Notes: generated by a model from the sequence alone, not told the origin. DNA of 20,431 nucleotides from Mageeibacillus sp. UBA6976 (GCA_002450155.1 DJYO01000018.1:1-20431); one strand, 5' to 3'; positions 5,666 through 14,537 are shown, counted from the stretch's first letter. Numbers and translations: made by a program.

Positions 5666-7135
5666 ATGGCTATTATTAAAGTTGACAGTTCAGATAATGC
5701 TGAATTCTTATCTGCAACTGAAGAATTAAGAGAATACTTCTCTGCGCTTTCTGTAAAAAAGGGCAGAAAACTTACATATAACGTACTGACCTATGGTTGT
5801 CAGCTCAATGAATCAGACAGTGAGAAGCTTGAGGGTATGCTTACGAGCTTTGGTTTGGAGCGTGTCCAGGGCAAGGATGAGCTTACCATGGCAGATGTCA
5901 TCCTTATGAATACCTGTTCTGTAAGAGAGAATGCCGATAAGCACTTATTCGGTAATCTCGGCGTTTTTAAGAACGGGGTCAGGGAGGATCCTGACAGGAT
6001 CATAATAATCTGCGGCTGCATGATGAAGGTACCGGAGAATGTTGAGAAGATAAGGAAGTCATATCCTTATGTCGACCTTGTTTTTGACCCGCAGCAGATT
6101 CACAGATTCCCTATTTTATTAAGAGATTCCATAAGGAATTCAAGTCAGCTGATCAATATCGGCTCTATTGACTATATTGCAGATGACGACTATTTCACAA
6201 TCTCCAGACTGAGGAAATTCAGAGCTCTTGTGCCCATCATGTACGGCTGCAATAATTTCTGTACATACTGTATAGTTCCTTACGCAAGGGGCAGAGAACG
6301 CTCAAGGGACTTCGGCAAGATAGTATCCGAGCTTGAAACCTTGAAAGAGCAGGGCTATAAGGAAGTCATGCTTTTAGGTCAGAATGTTAATTCCTACGGC
6401 CTTAATAATGAAGAGGGCAAGACATTCAAGGATGTTCTTGCGGCTGCATCGGATATTGGCTTTAACAGAGTAAGGTTTATGTCATCCCATCCTAAGGATC
6501 TGTCTGATGAAGTAATCGATCTTATGGCAGACAGAGACAATATCGAGAAACATCTTCATCTTGCAATGCAGTCCGGTTCTAACCGTATCCTTAAGCTCAT
6601 GAACCGTCCTTATACCATCGAGCAATTCCTGGATATAGCATACAAGTTCAGATCAAGGGTCAAGGAGGGTTCTCTTACCACGGATATTATCGTTGGATTC
6701 CCCGGCGAGACTGAAGAGGACTTTGAACAGACTCTTGATGCAGTTAGAAAGGCCGGGTTCGATGCTGCATTCACATTCCAGTATTCTCCGAGGCCCGGGA
6801 CGAAAGCTGCTTCCTTCGATGATCAGGTCCCCAAGGATATCGTATCTGCGAGATTTGACAGACTCCTTAAGCTGCAGAACGATCTGGCATATAAGTCTAA
6901 TGAAGCAAGAGTAGGCAGATCCTACGAAGTTCTTATAGAAGGCATAAGCAAAGCAGGAGCTGGTACTTATACCGCAAGGACGCTGTCCAATCATCTTGTA
7001 AACTTTACTATACCTGAAGATATTCTCCCGAAGGGCTGCTTAGAAGACCTTGAGGGCAGGCTCGGAATAGTTAAGATCGAACGTGCAAGACCTTATTCCA
7101 TCGACGGAGTCTTAGAGAGGTTTAGCGATGTCTGA
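5666..7135 (+). CDS. miaB: tRNA-2-methylthio-N6-dimethylallyladenosine synthase MiaB
   Basis: This radical-SAM methylthiotransferase adds a methylthio group to i6A37 in tRNAs reading UNN codons. The 489-residue protein has the N-terminal UPF0004 domain with three cluster cysteines (C45 in YGCQLNE, C84 in NTCSVRE, C118 in CGCMM), the radical-SAM triad C195, C199, C202, and a C-terminal TRAM domain (about 415-480) for tRNA binding. An N-terminal extension of about 37 residues precedes the UPF0004 domain. The start ATG is 5 bases after CGAGGA. The gene overlaps mutS by 8 bases. Its substrate is made by MiaA, encoded at the end of the same operon. Confidence 0.94.
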   Translation: MAIIKVDSSDNAEFLSATEELREYFSALSVKKGRKLTYNVLTYGCQLNESDSEKLEGMLTSFGLERVQGKDELTMADVILMNTCSVRENADKHLFGNLGVFKNGVREDPDRIIIICGCMMKVPENVEKIRKSYPYVDLVFDPQQIHRFPILLRDSIRNSSQLINIGSIDYIADDDYFTISRLRKFRALVPIMYGCNNFCTYCIVPYARGRERSRDFGKIVSELETLKEQGYKEVMLLGQNVNSYGLNNEEGKTFKDVLAAASDIGFNRVRFMSSHPKDLSDEVIDLMADRDNIEKHLHLAMQSGSNRILKLMNRPYTIEQFLDIAYKFRSRVKEGSLTTDIIVGFPGETEEDFEQTLDAVRKAGFDAAFTFQYSPRPGTKAASFDDQVPKDIVSARFDRLLKLQNDLAYKSNEARVGRSYEVLIEGISKAGAGTYTARTLSNHLVNFTIPEDILPKGCLEDLEGRLGIVKIERARPYSIDGVLERFSDV

Positions 7136-9821
7136 TACTTTCCCCATGAGCCTTAGTGATATTAAGAGGCAAGACCTCTCTCCCATGATGCAGCAGTACG
7201 CTGAGCTTAAAGAGAGCCTTGGCGATACTTTCCTCTTTTACAGACTGGGCGATTTCTATGAGATGTTCTTTGACGATGCCGTCAAGGGCTCTGCTATATT
7301 AGAGCTGGCTCTTACCAAGAGAGACTGCGGCAATGGCATGAGAGCGCCAATGTGCGGTGTTCCTCATCATGCATATCAGTCTTATGCCAATAAGCTCGTC
7401 TCATCAGGTTATAAGGTCGCGATCTGCGAGCAGCTTGAAGATCCGGCACTTACCAAAGGTCTTGTTAAGCGCGGCCTCACTAAGATAATGACGCCCGGAA
7501 CTCTTACTGAGCAAAACAGTCTTGAAGACAAGGCTAATAACTATCTCATGAGCATCATGTGTGTAGGAAGCCAGTTTGGCGTTGCCGTAGCTGATATCTC
7601 TACAGGCGATTTCGATGCCTCGCAGCTTACTTCAACAGATAATGGTGAGCACCTTGTAAATCTTATTGCCAAGTATTCTCCCTCGGAGATCATCTACAAC
7701 AAGAGTTTCGATAAAACACCGGAATTTAAGACTATACAGACTGCAACTCCCATCGCTCTCACATTAAGAAATGACAGGGATTTCTCATCTGAATCTGATA
7801 TTACAGCCAAACTGAACTTTGTATCAGATAACTTTAAAGATCCTATGCTCCTGAGAGGTGCCTGCGCGGCTCTTCTGGCCTATGCAAAAGAGACACAGAT
7901 CGAGGATGTTGCCCACCTTAACAAAGTACGCTGCTTTACGGTATCAGATTCAATGGAGCTCGATTATTCCACAAGGATGAATCTGGAGCTTACTTCCACA
8001 TTAAGAAGCGGCAGTAAGAAGGGCTCTCTTATCTGGGCCATAGATAAGACCAAGACTGCAATGGGCGGAAGGCTCCTGCGCAAGTGGGTGGAAGAACCCC
8101 TTACCTCCGTTAAGCTGATAAATAAGAGGCTTGATGCAGTTGAGGAAGCGGTAGACAAGTATATGGCAAGGCAGGAGCTTATCGAAGGCTTATCAGGCTT
8201 AAACGATATTGAGCGTCTGGCCGGCAAGGTTTCTCTTGGCAGCTGCAATGCAAGAGACCTTCTGTCCCTTCGTAATTCTCTTGCCAAGATACCATTTATC
8301 AAGAATGCCGTATCAGGCTTTGGCAAAGGGCTCTTCAAAGAGATCAATACCATGCTCGATCCCCTGGATGAGATATACGAACTCCTGGATGCTTCAATAA
8401 GCGAGGATGCTCCGATCACGGTCAAAGATGGAGACATAATCAAGCGAGGCTTTAATAAGGAATGCGATGAACTATATGAGATCGCTACAAATGCCAAGAC
8501 TTATATACTTCAGATGGAATCTGATGAGCGTGAGAGGACAGGCATCAAGACACTCAAGATCTCTTATAACAAGGTCTTCGGTTACTATATAGATATCCCC
8601 AGGAGTCAGTCTGACAAGGTTCCCGAGGAGTATATCCGCAAACAGACCCTTGTTAATAACGAAAGATATATTACCCCGGAGATAAAGGATCTGGAATCTA
8701 AGATCTTAACGGCATCCACAAGGCGGGTAGCTCTTGAATATGAGCTCTTTACAAGTATAAGGAATAAAGTATTTGAGCAGTCAGACAGGCTCTTTAATAC
8801 TGCAAGAGCAGTAGCCCTTGCTGACTGCATCACTTCTCTTGCTGAGCTTGCATCCAATGAGAACTATGTAAGACCGGTAGTAGACGATTCAGAAGTAATA
8901 GATATCAAGGACGGCAGGCATCCTGTTGTAGAGAAGATGCTTGCAGCATCAGGCGAGATCTTTGTTCCTAATGATGTAAATCTGAACGATGACAGAAGGC
9001 TTATGGTGCTGACTGGCCCTAATATGGCTGGTAAATCTACTTATATGAGGCAGGTGGCTCTTATCGTGCTCCTGGCTCAGATTGGATCTTTTGTACCGGC
9101 AAGCAAGGCTCATATCGGCTTGGTTGACCACATTTTTACCAGGATCGGAGCATCTGACGATATATCCACGGGCCAATCTACATTTATGGTGGAGATGCGC
9201 GAAGTTTCCTATATCCTTAAGAATGCAACAAGGAAGAGTCTTCTGCTCCTGGATGAGGTCGGACGCGGAACCTCGACCTACGACGGCCTTTCTATAGCAT
9301 GGGCAGTCATAGAATACATAATCGATCCCAATATCCTTTATTCCAGGACGATCTTTGCGACCCATTACCATGAGCTTAATCAGCTCACAAGGCTATGCAG
9401 AGGTATCTTTAATAATCATGTTGAGGTTAAGGAGTCAGAAGACGGTGTTATTTTCCTGCATAAGATAGGTGAGGGCGGAACCTCTGATTCCTACGGAATC
9501 GAGGTTGCAAGACTTGCAGGTCTGCCTGAGGACGTGCTTACAAGATCAGGATCCATCCTTAAGGAACTTGAGAGGATCGGTAACTTCAAGGTCAAAGGCA
9601 ACAGAGACAGCTTCGATGAGTCAAGCACAGAGCTTTCTTCTGATGTCATGCCCGGGCAGGAATCCTTCTTTAATCCGGATAATGTGGTCTACCGCAAAGA
9701 GGATAAGCTGAGATCCGCCATCAAGAACATCGATGTGACAAGGCTTACTCCCATAGAAGCCATGAATATCTTATACGAATTGAGCAGTATGGTAGCAGAG
9801 GAGAACAATGAGCAGGATTGA
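7128..9821 (+). CDS. mutS: DNA mismatch repair protein MutS
   Basis: This ATPase recognises mispairs and small loops. The 897-residue protein begins with a mismatch-reading domain holding the Phe-x-Glu motif (GDFYEMF, F43 and E45). It continues through connector, lever and clamp regions to the ABC-type ATPase, with Walker A TGPNMAGKS (629-637), Walker B ending at D709-E710 and the GRGTSTYDG loop after it. A C-terminal tail after about residue 800 should carry the dimerisation and clamp-binding region. The start overlaps the end of miaB by 8 bases, and the gene overlaps mutL by 14 bases, so translation is coupled throughout. Length is typical for a full MutS1. Confidence 0.96.
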   Translation: MSDTFPMSLSDIKRQDLSPMMQQYAELKESLGDTFLFYRLGDFYEMFFDDAVKGSAILELALTKRDCGNGMRAPMCGVPHHAYQSYANKLVSSGYKVAICEQLEDPALTKGLVKRGLTKIMTPGTLTEQNSLEDKANNYLMSIMCVGSQFGVAVADISTGDFDASQLTSTDNGEHLVNLIAKYSPSEIIYNKSFDKTPEFKTIQTATPIALTLRNDRDFSSESDITAKLNFVSDNFKDPMLLRGACAALLAYAKETQIEDVAHLNKVRCFTVSDSMELDYSTRMNLELTSTLRSGSKKGSLIWAIDKTKTAMGGRLLRKWVEEPLTSVKLINKRLDAVEEAVDKYMARQELIEGLSGLNDIERLAGKVSLGSCNARDLLSLRNSLAKIPFIKNAVSGFGKGLFKEINTMLDPLDEIYELLDASISEDAPITVKDGDIIKRGFNKECDELYEIATNAKTYILQMESDERERTGIKTLKISYNKVFGYYIDIPRSQSDKVPEEYIRKQTLVNNERYITPEIKDLESKILTASTRRVALEYELFTSIRNKVFEQSDRLFNTARAVALADCITSLAELASNENYVRPVVDDSEVIDIKDGRHPVVEKMLAASGEIFVPNDVNLNDDRRLMVLTGPNMAGKSTYMRQVALIVLLAQIGSFVPASKAHIGLVDHIFTRIGASDDISTGQSTFMVEMREVSYILKNATRKSLLLLDEVGRGTSTYDGLSIAWAVIEYIIDPNILYSRTIFATHYHELNQLTRLCRGIFNNHVEVKESEDGVIFLHKIGEGGTSDSYGIEVARLAGLPEDVLTRSGSILKELERIGNFKVKGNRDSFDESSTELSSDVMPGQESFFNPDNVVYRKEDKLRSAIKNIDVTRLTPIEAMNILYELSSMVAEENNEQD

Positions 9822-11664
9822 GATACTTGATACCAGGACAGCAAATGCCATCAAGGCAGGCGAGGTCATCGAGAGACCACAGTCTGTCGTAAAGGAACTT
9901 TTCGATAACAGCGTTGATTCCGGTGCGACCCATATTAAGATAGAGTATTCAGGGGGCGGTATCGCTCTTATAAGAGTTACAGATGACGGCTGCGGTATGG
10001 ATGAAGAAGACGCCAAGAAAGCTTTCCTGATCCACGCCACAAGTAAGCTCCGCAAAATAGAAGATCTGTACGACCTGTCAACAATGGGGTTTAGAGGCGA
10101 GGCCTTGGCTTCGATAGCTGCCTGCAGCGACATTACCATTACCACTGCAGAGGAAGGCAGCGAGGGGACGAGGATAGTCTACGAAGACGGGGAGTTTAAG
10201 TCTCTGGATAAGATCGTATCGCCCAGGGGTACCGTTGTTGAGGTAAAGCATCTATTTAAGAATTTTCCTGCAAGATATAAATTCCTTAAGAAAGATTCTA
10301 CCGAAGGAATGTATATAACCGGCATGATCGAGAAGCTTGCGGTGGTAAATCCTGATATATCGATCAAGCTTATAAAGGACGGACAGCAGGTTTTCTCTAC
10401 TCCCGGCACAGGCTCTATGCTGGATGCGATCTATGCTGTATACGGCAAGGAGACTGCCAATTCTCTTGTTGAGATAAACTACGAAGCAGAAGGCGGCAGA
10501 GTCACAGGTTATGCCGGCAGAACTGATTTTGTCCGTGGTAACCGCGGACTTCAGTGCATATATGTTAATAACAGGCTTATACACAGCAAGACTGTAACTG
10601 CCGCAATAGATGAAGCATACAAGAATGCAGTAATGAAGAATAAGTATCCTATATGTTTCCTCAATATCTGCCCTAAGAACGGCAGTGTCGATGTAAATGT
10701 TCATCCCCAGAAATCTGAGGTTAAATTTGCAAACGACAGCGATATATTCAGGCTTGTATTCTATGCTTTAAGAGATTCTGTGTTTGAAGCAGGGCGAGCC
10801 GGAGCAGATTTCTTTGGTAACGAACAACCTGCAGAAAAAGAACCTGACAGGGGAACTCAGGTTAAGATGAGTTTTGTAAGTAAGACTATATCTGCTCCCA
10901 GAGCGCCTGATATATCCCGTACAAACGGCACCGCAGAAGATGCATCCAAACTCCTTAAGATCCTGTCTGAATTTAAGCCGGATATCAATTCGGTATCAGA
11001 GGAGAATAAGGCAGAAGAAGCACCTGTTCCTTCAATTGAACCGGTTATCCTGGATGAGAAGACTAAGTTAGATGACATTGCTCTTCTTGCCTCTTCAGAA
11101 TTTATAGGCATACTCTTTACCACATATATAATCATGCAGAGCGAAGAGAATGTGTTCTTTGTAGATCAGCACGCAGCTCATGAGAGAGTAATGTATGAGC
11201 GCTTCATGAGCAAAAAGAGATCCGGCAGGGTCCGTTCTGAGTCAGAAGATCTCTTAGTACCTCAGGTGATAACGCTCAGTGCTTCGGACTACGATTTTGT
11301 CTCAGTAAGCCTTAATGAATTTAGAGACTACGGGTTCGATATCGAGCTTGCCGGAGACCGACAGATAGTCTTAAGGAGCATTCCCATAGGATCCAAGAAC
11401 CATCCTTCGGATGTCTTTACTGAGATCCTGACTGATCTTAAAAGAGACGATCCTTCTAAATCGGATATCTGGTATTCGCTTATACAGACGACGGCCTGCA
11501 AGGCTGCGGTAAGGGCAGGTGATGTTATTACAAAACAGCAGGCTCTGTCTATAATCAGCCAGCTTTCCACACTGGAGGACCCGTATCACTGCGCTCATGG
11601 AAGACCGACCTTCTTTAAGATAAACAAGAAGGATTTTGAGAAGAACTTTAAGCGGATCGTATAA
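9808..11664 (+). CDS. mutL: DNA mismatch repair protein MutL (endonuclease type)
   Basis: MutL links mismatch recognition to strand nicking. The 618-residue protein has the GHKL ATPase motifs KELFDNSVD (E30, N34), DDGCGM (59-64) and GFRGEAL (94-100). An acidic linker follows (about 330-425), then a C-terminal dimerisation and nuclease domain. That domain contains DQHAAHERVMYE (453-464), the metal-binding endonuclease motif of MutL proteins from bacteria without MutH/Dam, plus an ACKAAVRAG block (563-571) and CAHGRP (595-600). The last usually reads CPHGRP, so one Pro is replaced by Ala; this should not affect metal binding. The ATG lies within mutS and the stop TAA overlaps the miaA ATG by one base. 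Confidence 0.95.
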   Translation: MSRIEILDTRTANAIKAGEVIERPQSVVKELFDNSVDSGATHIKIEYSGGGIALIRVTDDGCGMDEEDAKKAFLIHATSKLRKIEDLYDLSTMGFRGEALASIAACSDITITTAEEGSEGTRIVYEDGEFKSLDKIVSPRGTVVEVKHLFKNFPARYKFLKKDSTEGMYITGMIEKLAVVNPDISIKLIKDGQQVFSTPGTGSMLDAIYAVYGKETANSLVEINYEAEGGRVTGYAGRTDFVRGNRGLQCIYVNNRLIHSKTVTAAIDEAYKNAVMKNKYPICFLNICPKNGSVDVNVHPQKSEVKFANDSDIFRLVFYALRDSVFEAGRAGADFFGNEQPAEKEPDRGTQVKMSFVSKTISAPRAPDISRTNGTAEDASKLLKILSEFKPDINSVSEENKAEEAPVPSIEPVILDEKTKLDDIALLASSEFIGILFTTYIIMQSEENVFFVDQHAAHERVMYERFMSKKRSGRVRSESEDLLVPQVITLSASDYDFVSVSLNEFRDYGFDIELAGDRQIVLRSIPIGSKNHPSDVFTEILTDLKRDDPSKSDIWYSLIQTTACKAAVRAGDVITKQQALSIISQLSTLEDPYHCAHGRPTFFKINKKDFEKNFKRIV

Positions 11665-12614
11665 TGGATAATATCAGCAGCAGACTGCCATTCAGTTATA
11701 TCCCGATAATTGCCGGTCCTACTGCAAGCGGTAAATCTTCACTTGCCCTGGAAGTATGCAGGAAGACCGGCGGAGTCCTGATATCTGCGGACTCCATGCA
11801 GATATACAAAGGAATGGATATCGGTACAGCCAAGGATTCAAAAGAAGAGCTGTCCGAGATACCACATTACATGACTGATATCGTGGAACCGGGCACCAGA
11901 TTTTCCGTAGCAGATTACCTTATTAAATGCTATGAAGTAATAGATGGAGCAATATCATCAGGCAGGCTCCCGGTTATCTGCGGCGGCACCGGACAATACA
12001 TATCTGCTCTTTACTATGGTATCGAATACGGAACAGATGACGACAGGATCAAAAATGCCGTTGATCTCATTACCAAAGAATATGAAGAGAAGGGAATAGA
12101 TGAGATCTACAGCAGACTTGTAAGTATCGATCCTAAGGCTGCAGACAAGATCCATCCCAACAACACCAGAAGGGTAATAAGAGCTCTTGCCGTATCCGAG
12201 GCCTCTGACAAGACTTTTACCGATAAGAATGAAGCCTCTATGAATAACGGCCCCAGATACCCATTTAAGATATTCATGATCGATATGGACAGAAGCATCC
12301 TCTACGACAGGATAAACAGAAGAGTGGACATCATGCTTGACCAGGGGCTTGAACAGGAGGTCAGGGAGCTATATTCAAGAGAAGATATAGACAAGTCTTC
12401 AACCTGTTTCCAGGCCATAGGCTACAAGGAATTCAAGGATTATATAGACGGCCTTATAGATATGGATAAGGTTATTTACGAGATCAAGCTCAGGTCAAGG
12501 CACTATGCCAAGAGGCAGCTTACTTGGTTCAGGCAGATGGGCGAGGATATCAATTATCTGACTACCGCATCTTCAAGTGATAATGCGGTCAAGGTAATAG
12601 AACAGATCCGCTAA
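11664..12614 (+). CDS. miaA: tRNA dimethylallyltransferase MiaA
   Basis: MiaA transfers a dimethylallyl group to N6 of A37 in tRNAs reading UNN codons, making the i6A that MiaB then methylthiolates. The 316-residue protein has a P-loop GPTASGKSS (18-26), the conserved SADSMQIYKGMDIGTAK block (41-57, with catalytic D43), a GGTGQYISAL segment and the CFQAIGYKE segment near the C-terminus, all family hallmarks. The start ATG overlaps the mutL stop by one base (TAATG), the tightest coupling in the operon. No hfq follows, although hfq often does in related Clostridia. Confidence 0.95.
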   Translation: MDNISSRLPFSYIPIIAGPTASGKSSLALEVCRKTGGVLISADSMQIYKGMDIGTAKDSKEELSEIPHYMTDIVEPGTRFSVADYLIKCYEVIDGAISSGRLPVICGGTGQYISALYYGIEYGTDDDRIKNAVDLITKEYEEKGIDEIYSRLVSIDPKAADKIHPNNTRRVIRALAVSEASDKTFTDKNEASMNNGPRYPFKIFMIDMDRSILYDRINRRVDIMLDQGLEQEVRELYSREDIDKSSTCFQAIGYKEFKDYIDGLIDMDKVIYEIKLRSRHYAKRQLTWFRQMGEDINYLTTASSSDNAVKVIEQIR

Positions 12615-12680
12615 TTCACAAAAAATCTGATACTTATTAAAATTTTATATATTAATTTGTAATCAAACTGTCAAATTTTA

Positions 12681-12716
12681 TTGATATTCTGTAGGAGAAT
12701 TTTATCAGAGTATCAA
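12681..12716. repeat. Inverted repeat between miaA and lexA, possible weak terminator
   Basis: TTGATATTCTG (12681-12691) pairs with CAGAGTATCAA (12706-12716), an 11-bp stem with one G.T pair and a 14-base loop. It lies 67 bases after miaA and 90 bases after the lexA stop on the other strand. Neither side has a strong T-run, so it may be a bidirectional weak terminator or an RNA-stabilising end. The rest of 12615-12804 is A/T-rich and holds no gene. Confidence 0.4.
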
Positions 12717-12804
12717 CTTTGCTTCCAACGACCATTTTTACCTTGAATGTGCCGGCAAAGCGATTAAAAATAAACTAAAACCAATGCGCATGGAAAGGAG
12801 TTGC

Positions 12805-13458
12805 CTATGAGATAGAATAACGGTGAAGACCGACTACTTTACCCAGGATCTTGCAATTCTCATGATTGAAGGGAATGGGAGAGAAATTATCATTCTCAGG
12901 GAAGAGATAGGGCTGACCGTTAAGCCTGCCGAATCTCTTGACAGTAGCCTCATCATCTATGAGAGCTGCAATGATATCTCCCTCATCACAGGCTTGCTGC
13001 TTGCGGACAATGATATAGTCGCCGTCAAGAATGTGTGCATTGATCATAGAGCTGCCTCTGACTTTGAGCATGAAGCACTCAGAACTACCGATAATAGACT
13101 TGTTGATATAGAATGACTCGTCATAGTCCTCATGAGCTAAGATGGGGACACCGGCAGTGATCTTACCTACACAGTAAAGCTTACGGTATTCACCAGAATC
13201 TTCGATCGGTGTCGTAACAGACACTTCCTCGGTATTCTTGATAATGATTGCTCTACGGATTCCGGGTCTGTACTCGATCTTACCAAGCTGGTCTAACTGC
13301 TTGAGGTAGGAGTGTACAGAGGATGTAGACTTAAGGCCGACGCCTGAACAGATATCTCTTACTGACGGTGATATGTTGTTCTCACGGATGTATTTGCGGA
13401 TATAGTTATAGACGCGGTCAATGGTCTTGGAAGATTTGGATTCAGTATTTGCAGTCAT
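12805..13458 (-). CDS. lexA: SOS repressor LexA
   Basis: LexA represses DNA-damage genes until RecA filaments trigger its self-cleavage. The 217-residue protein has an N-terminal winged helix (about 10-72, with the PSVRDICSGVGLKSTSSVHS block at 31-50), a linker, the Ala-Gly cleavage site (A102-G103 in GKITAGVPI), and the catalytic dyad S137 (in RGSSMI) and K174 (in ATVKRFGR). All residues needed for cleavage are present. GGAGG lies 9 bases before the ATG. The gene diverges from the HTH gene at 13558; the shared 99-base gap contains the promoter and a perfect palindrome that probably is its own operator. Confidence 0.95.
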   Translation of the reverse strand: MTANTESKSSKTIDRVYNYIRKYIRENNISPSVRDICSGVGLKSTSSVHSYLKQLDQLGKIEYRPGIRRAIIIKNTEEVSVTTPIEDSGEYRKLYCVGKITAGVPILAHEDYDESFYINKSIIGSSECFMLKVRGSSMINAHILDGDYIIVRKQQACDEGDIIAALIDDEATVKRFGRLNGQPYLFPENDNFSPIPFNHENCKILGKVVGLHRYSIS

Positions 13459-13491
13459 TAGCGGATACCTCCACGAACATATTTTTATATT

Positions 13492-13519
13492 ATTCTATCA
13501 TTATGGGTCTGATTGTCAA
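13492..13519 (-). promoter_or_regulatory. lexA promoter
   Basis: On the minus strand a perfect -35 box TTGACA (13514-13519) and a -10 box TAGAAT (13492-13497) are 16 bases apart, 33 bases upstream of the lexA start. The -35 box overlaps the edge of the 16-bp palindrome, as expected for a self-repressed gene. Confidence 0.78.
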
Positions 13520-13531
13520 ACAATTGTTTGA
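13516..13531. promoter_or_regulatory. Perfect 16-bp palindrome, likely LexA operator (SOS box)
   Basis: TCAAACAATTGTTTGA is its own reverse complement. Its centre, CAAAC-AATT-GTTTG, has the same layout as the Gram-positive SOS box CGAAC-N4-GTTCG, with one substitution per half-site. It overlaps the lexA -35 box and lies 13 bases before the ribosome site of the divergent gene, so one dimer could control both. The operator role is inferred from position and symmetry. Confidence 0.65.
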
Positions 13532-13557
13532 TAGATTTATCTTAAAGGAGGGTAATT

Positions 13558-14043
13558 ATGGAACATAATGAATTATTAGAAAGACTGAAGCGTCTTAATG
13601 AGGATCTTAACTGCGGTGATAAGGAAGCAAATACGCTCATTCATGAACTGACCGGACATTATAAGAGTACGGGATTTGACCTTATGGATGAATACGCCAG
13701 GCTCTTTGCTCCGGTCAAGACATCGCCGGATCCTGATTCTGCAAAAGGTGGTCCTGTTGACATGACTAAACTTATGGTGGATTTCTCCGAGGGATACACT
13801 GAGTTCGTTGCCAAACTAGAAAGCGCCTATATAAACATATTAGAGAAGCGCAGGGGAGCTGTAGACCTTTTCTCCAAGATGGTCTCGCTGCCGTTTCCGG
13901 AGGCAAGGATCCTTTTCCTTACTTACTACAAGAACATGAGTCCTGAAGAGGTACGTGATTGTCTGTACATAAGCAGGGCTACTTATTACAGATCTAAGAA
14001 AGCCGCAATCGAAAGTCTGCGTGAAATTTTTGAGAACGGATAA
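13558..14043 (+). CDS. Uncharacterised HTH protein, sigma-70 region 4-like, divergent from lexA
   Basis: I do not recognise a named family. The 161-residue acidic protein has a very strong ribosome site (AAAGGAGGG, 5-base spacing). Residues 1-55 look helical, 56-67 form a Pro/Gly/Ser linker, and 75-105 are again helical. The C-terminus (114-155) reads like a sigma-70 region 4 or phage ArpU/RinA-type helix-turn-helix (aliphatic-rich helix, SPEEVRDCLYISRATYYRSKKAA). With no other sigma regions, it is more likely a small DNA-binding regulator than a sigma factor. It faces lexA across a shared palindrome, which predicts induction by DNA damage. A remnant phage regulator is an alternative. Confidence 0.75.
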   Translation: MEHNELLERLKRLNEDLNCGDKEANTLIHELTGHYKSTGFDLMDEYARLFAPVKTSPDPDSAKGGPVDMTKLMVDFSEGYTEFVAKLESAYINILEKRRGAVDLFSKMVSLPFPEARILFLTYYKNMSPEEVRDCLYISRATYYRSKKAAIESLREIFENG

Positions 14044-14058
14044 TATTCCCGTCAATAA

Positions 14059-14067
14059 TGCTATAAT
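14059..14067 (+). promoter_or_regulatory. Extended -10 promoter of the small membrane-protein gene
   Basis: TGCTATAAT is a perfect extended -10 element (TGnTATAAT) 21 bases before the next start codon. No -35 box is recognisable, which extended -10 promoters tolerate. Confidence 0.6.
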
Positions 14068-14088
14068 ACTTAGAGATTAGGAGTATTT

Positions 14089-14535
14089 ATGGCAGATAAC
14101 TACGGCAGATTCGATCAGTTCCTGGAGACTCTCAGATTATTCTGGGGGTCTTCAGTACGTGCGACCAAGAGATTCATTAAGAATCTCCCAAGCCGTGTTA
14201 TCGGTCATTTCCGGAGGAAGATCAGAGAATATAAGAACAGGCCTCCCCGTAAGGATATCAGTAAGGTCTATGTTCTTGTAGGTTACACGACAAAGCAGCA
14301 GGTTGATAATAAGTTTAATGCAGAAAGGCACATGATAATCCTTAGAAGGGGCCTTCTGATCCTTATCTTTGTCCTGCTTATGTTCATATCCGTATCCCGT
14401 TTCCTTGATGCCATGAATTATGGAGAATTAAGCCAGATATTCGGTTTTGATTCCGTATCAGAGTTTGTCGTAAATGATCCTTTTGAGGTCAAGACATCGC
14501 AGACTCAGATAAATAGTGAGTATACAGGTTCCTGA
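14089..14535 (+). CDS. Unknown one-pass membrane protein
   Basis: I recognise no family. The 148-residue protein starts 5 bases after AGGAG. Residues 1-85 are rich in Arg and Lys, including a strongly basic stretch (about 24-56). A single membrane segment spans about 86-102, and a short polar tail (103-148) follows. By the positive-inside rule the basic N-terminal part faces the cytoplasm and the C-terminal tail lies outside. There is no signal peptidase site and no catalytic motif. The basic cytoplasmic part could bind nucleic acid, lipid headgroups or a partner protein. It has its own promoter and sits between the HTH gene and gdhA, so no functional link is certain. Confidence 0.75.
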   Translation: MADNYGRFDQFLETLRLFWGSSVRATKRFIKNLPSRVIGHFRRKIREYKNRPPRKDISKVYVLVGYTTKQQVDNKFNAERHMIILRRGLLILIFVLLMFISVSRFLDAMNYGELSQIFGFDSVSEFVVNDPFEVKTSQTQINSEYTGS

Positions 14536-14537
14536 TT

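Noticed and set aside
8949..9371. Long minus-strand ORFs inside mutS (also 7964-8497)
   Set aside because: mutS is intact here with all ATPase motifs in frame, and these ORFs have no recognisable protein features.
12823..13116. Plus-strand ORF of 97 codons inside lexA
   Set aside because: It is antisense to a complete lexA with all catalytic residues and has no ribosome site.
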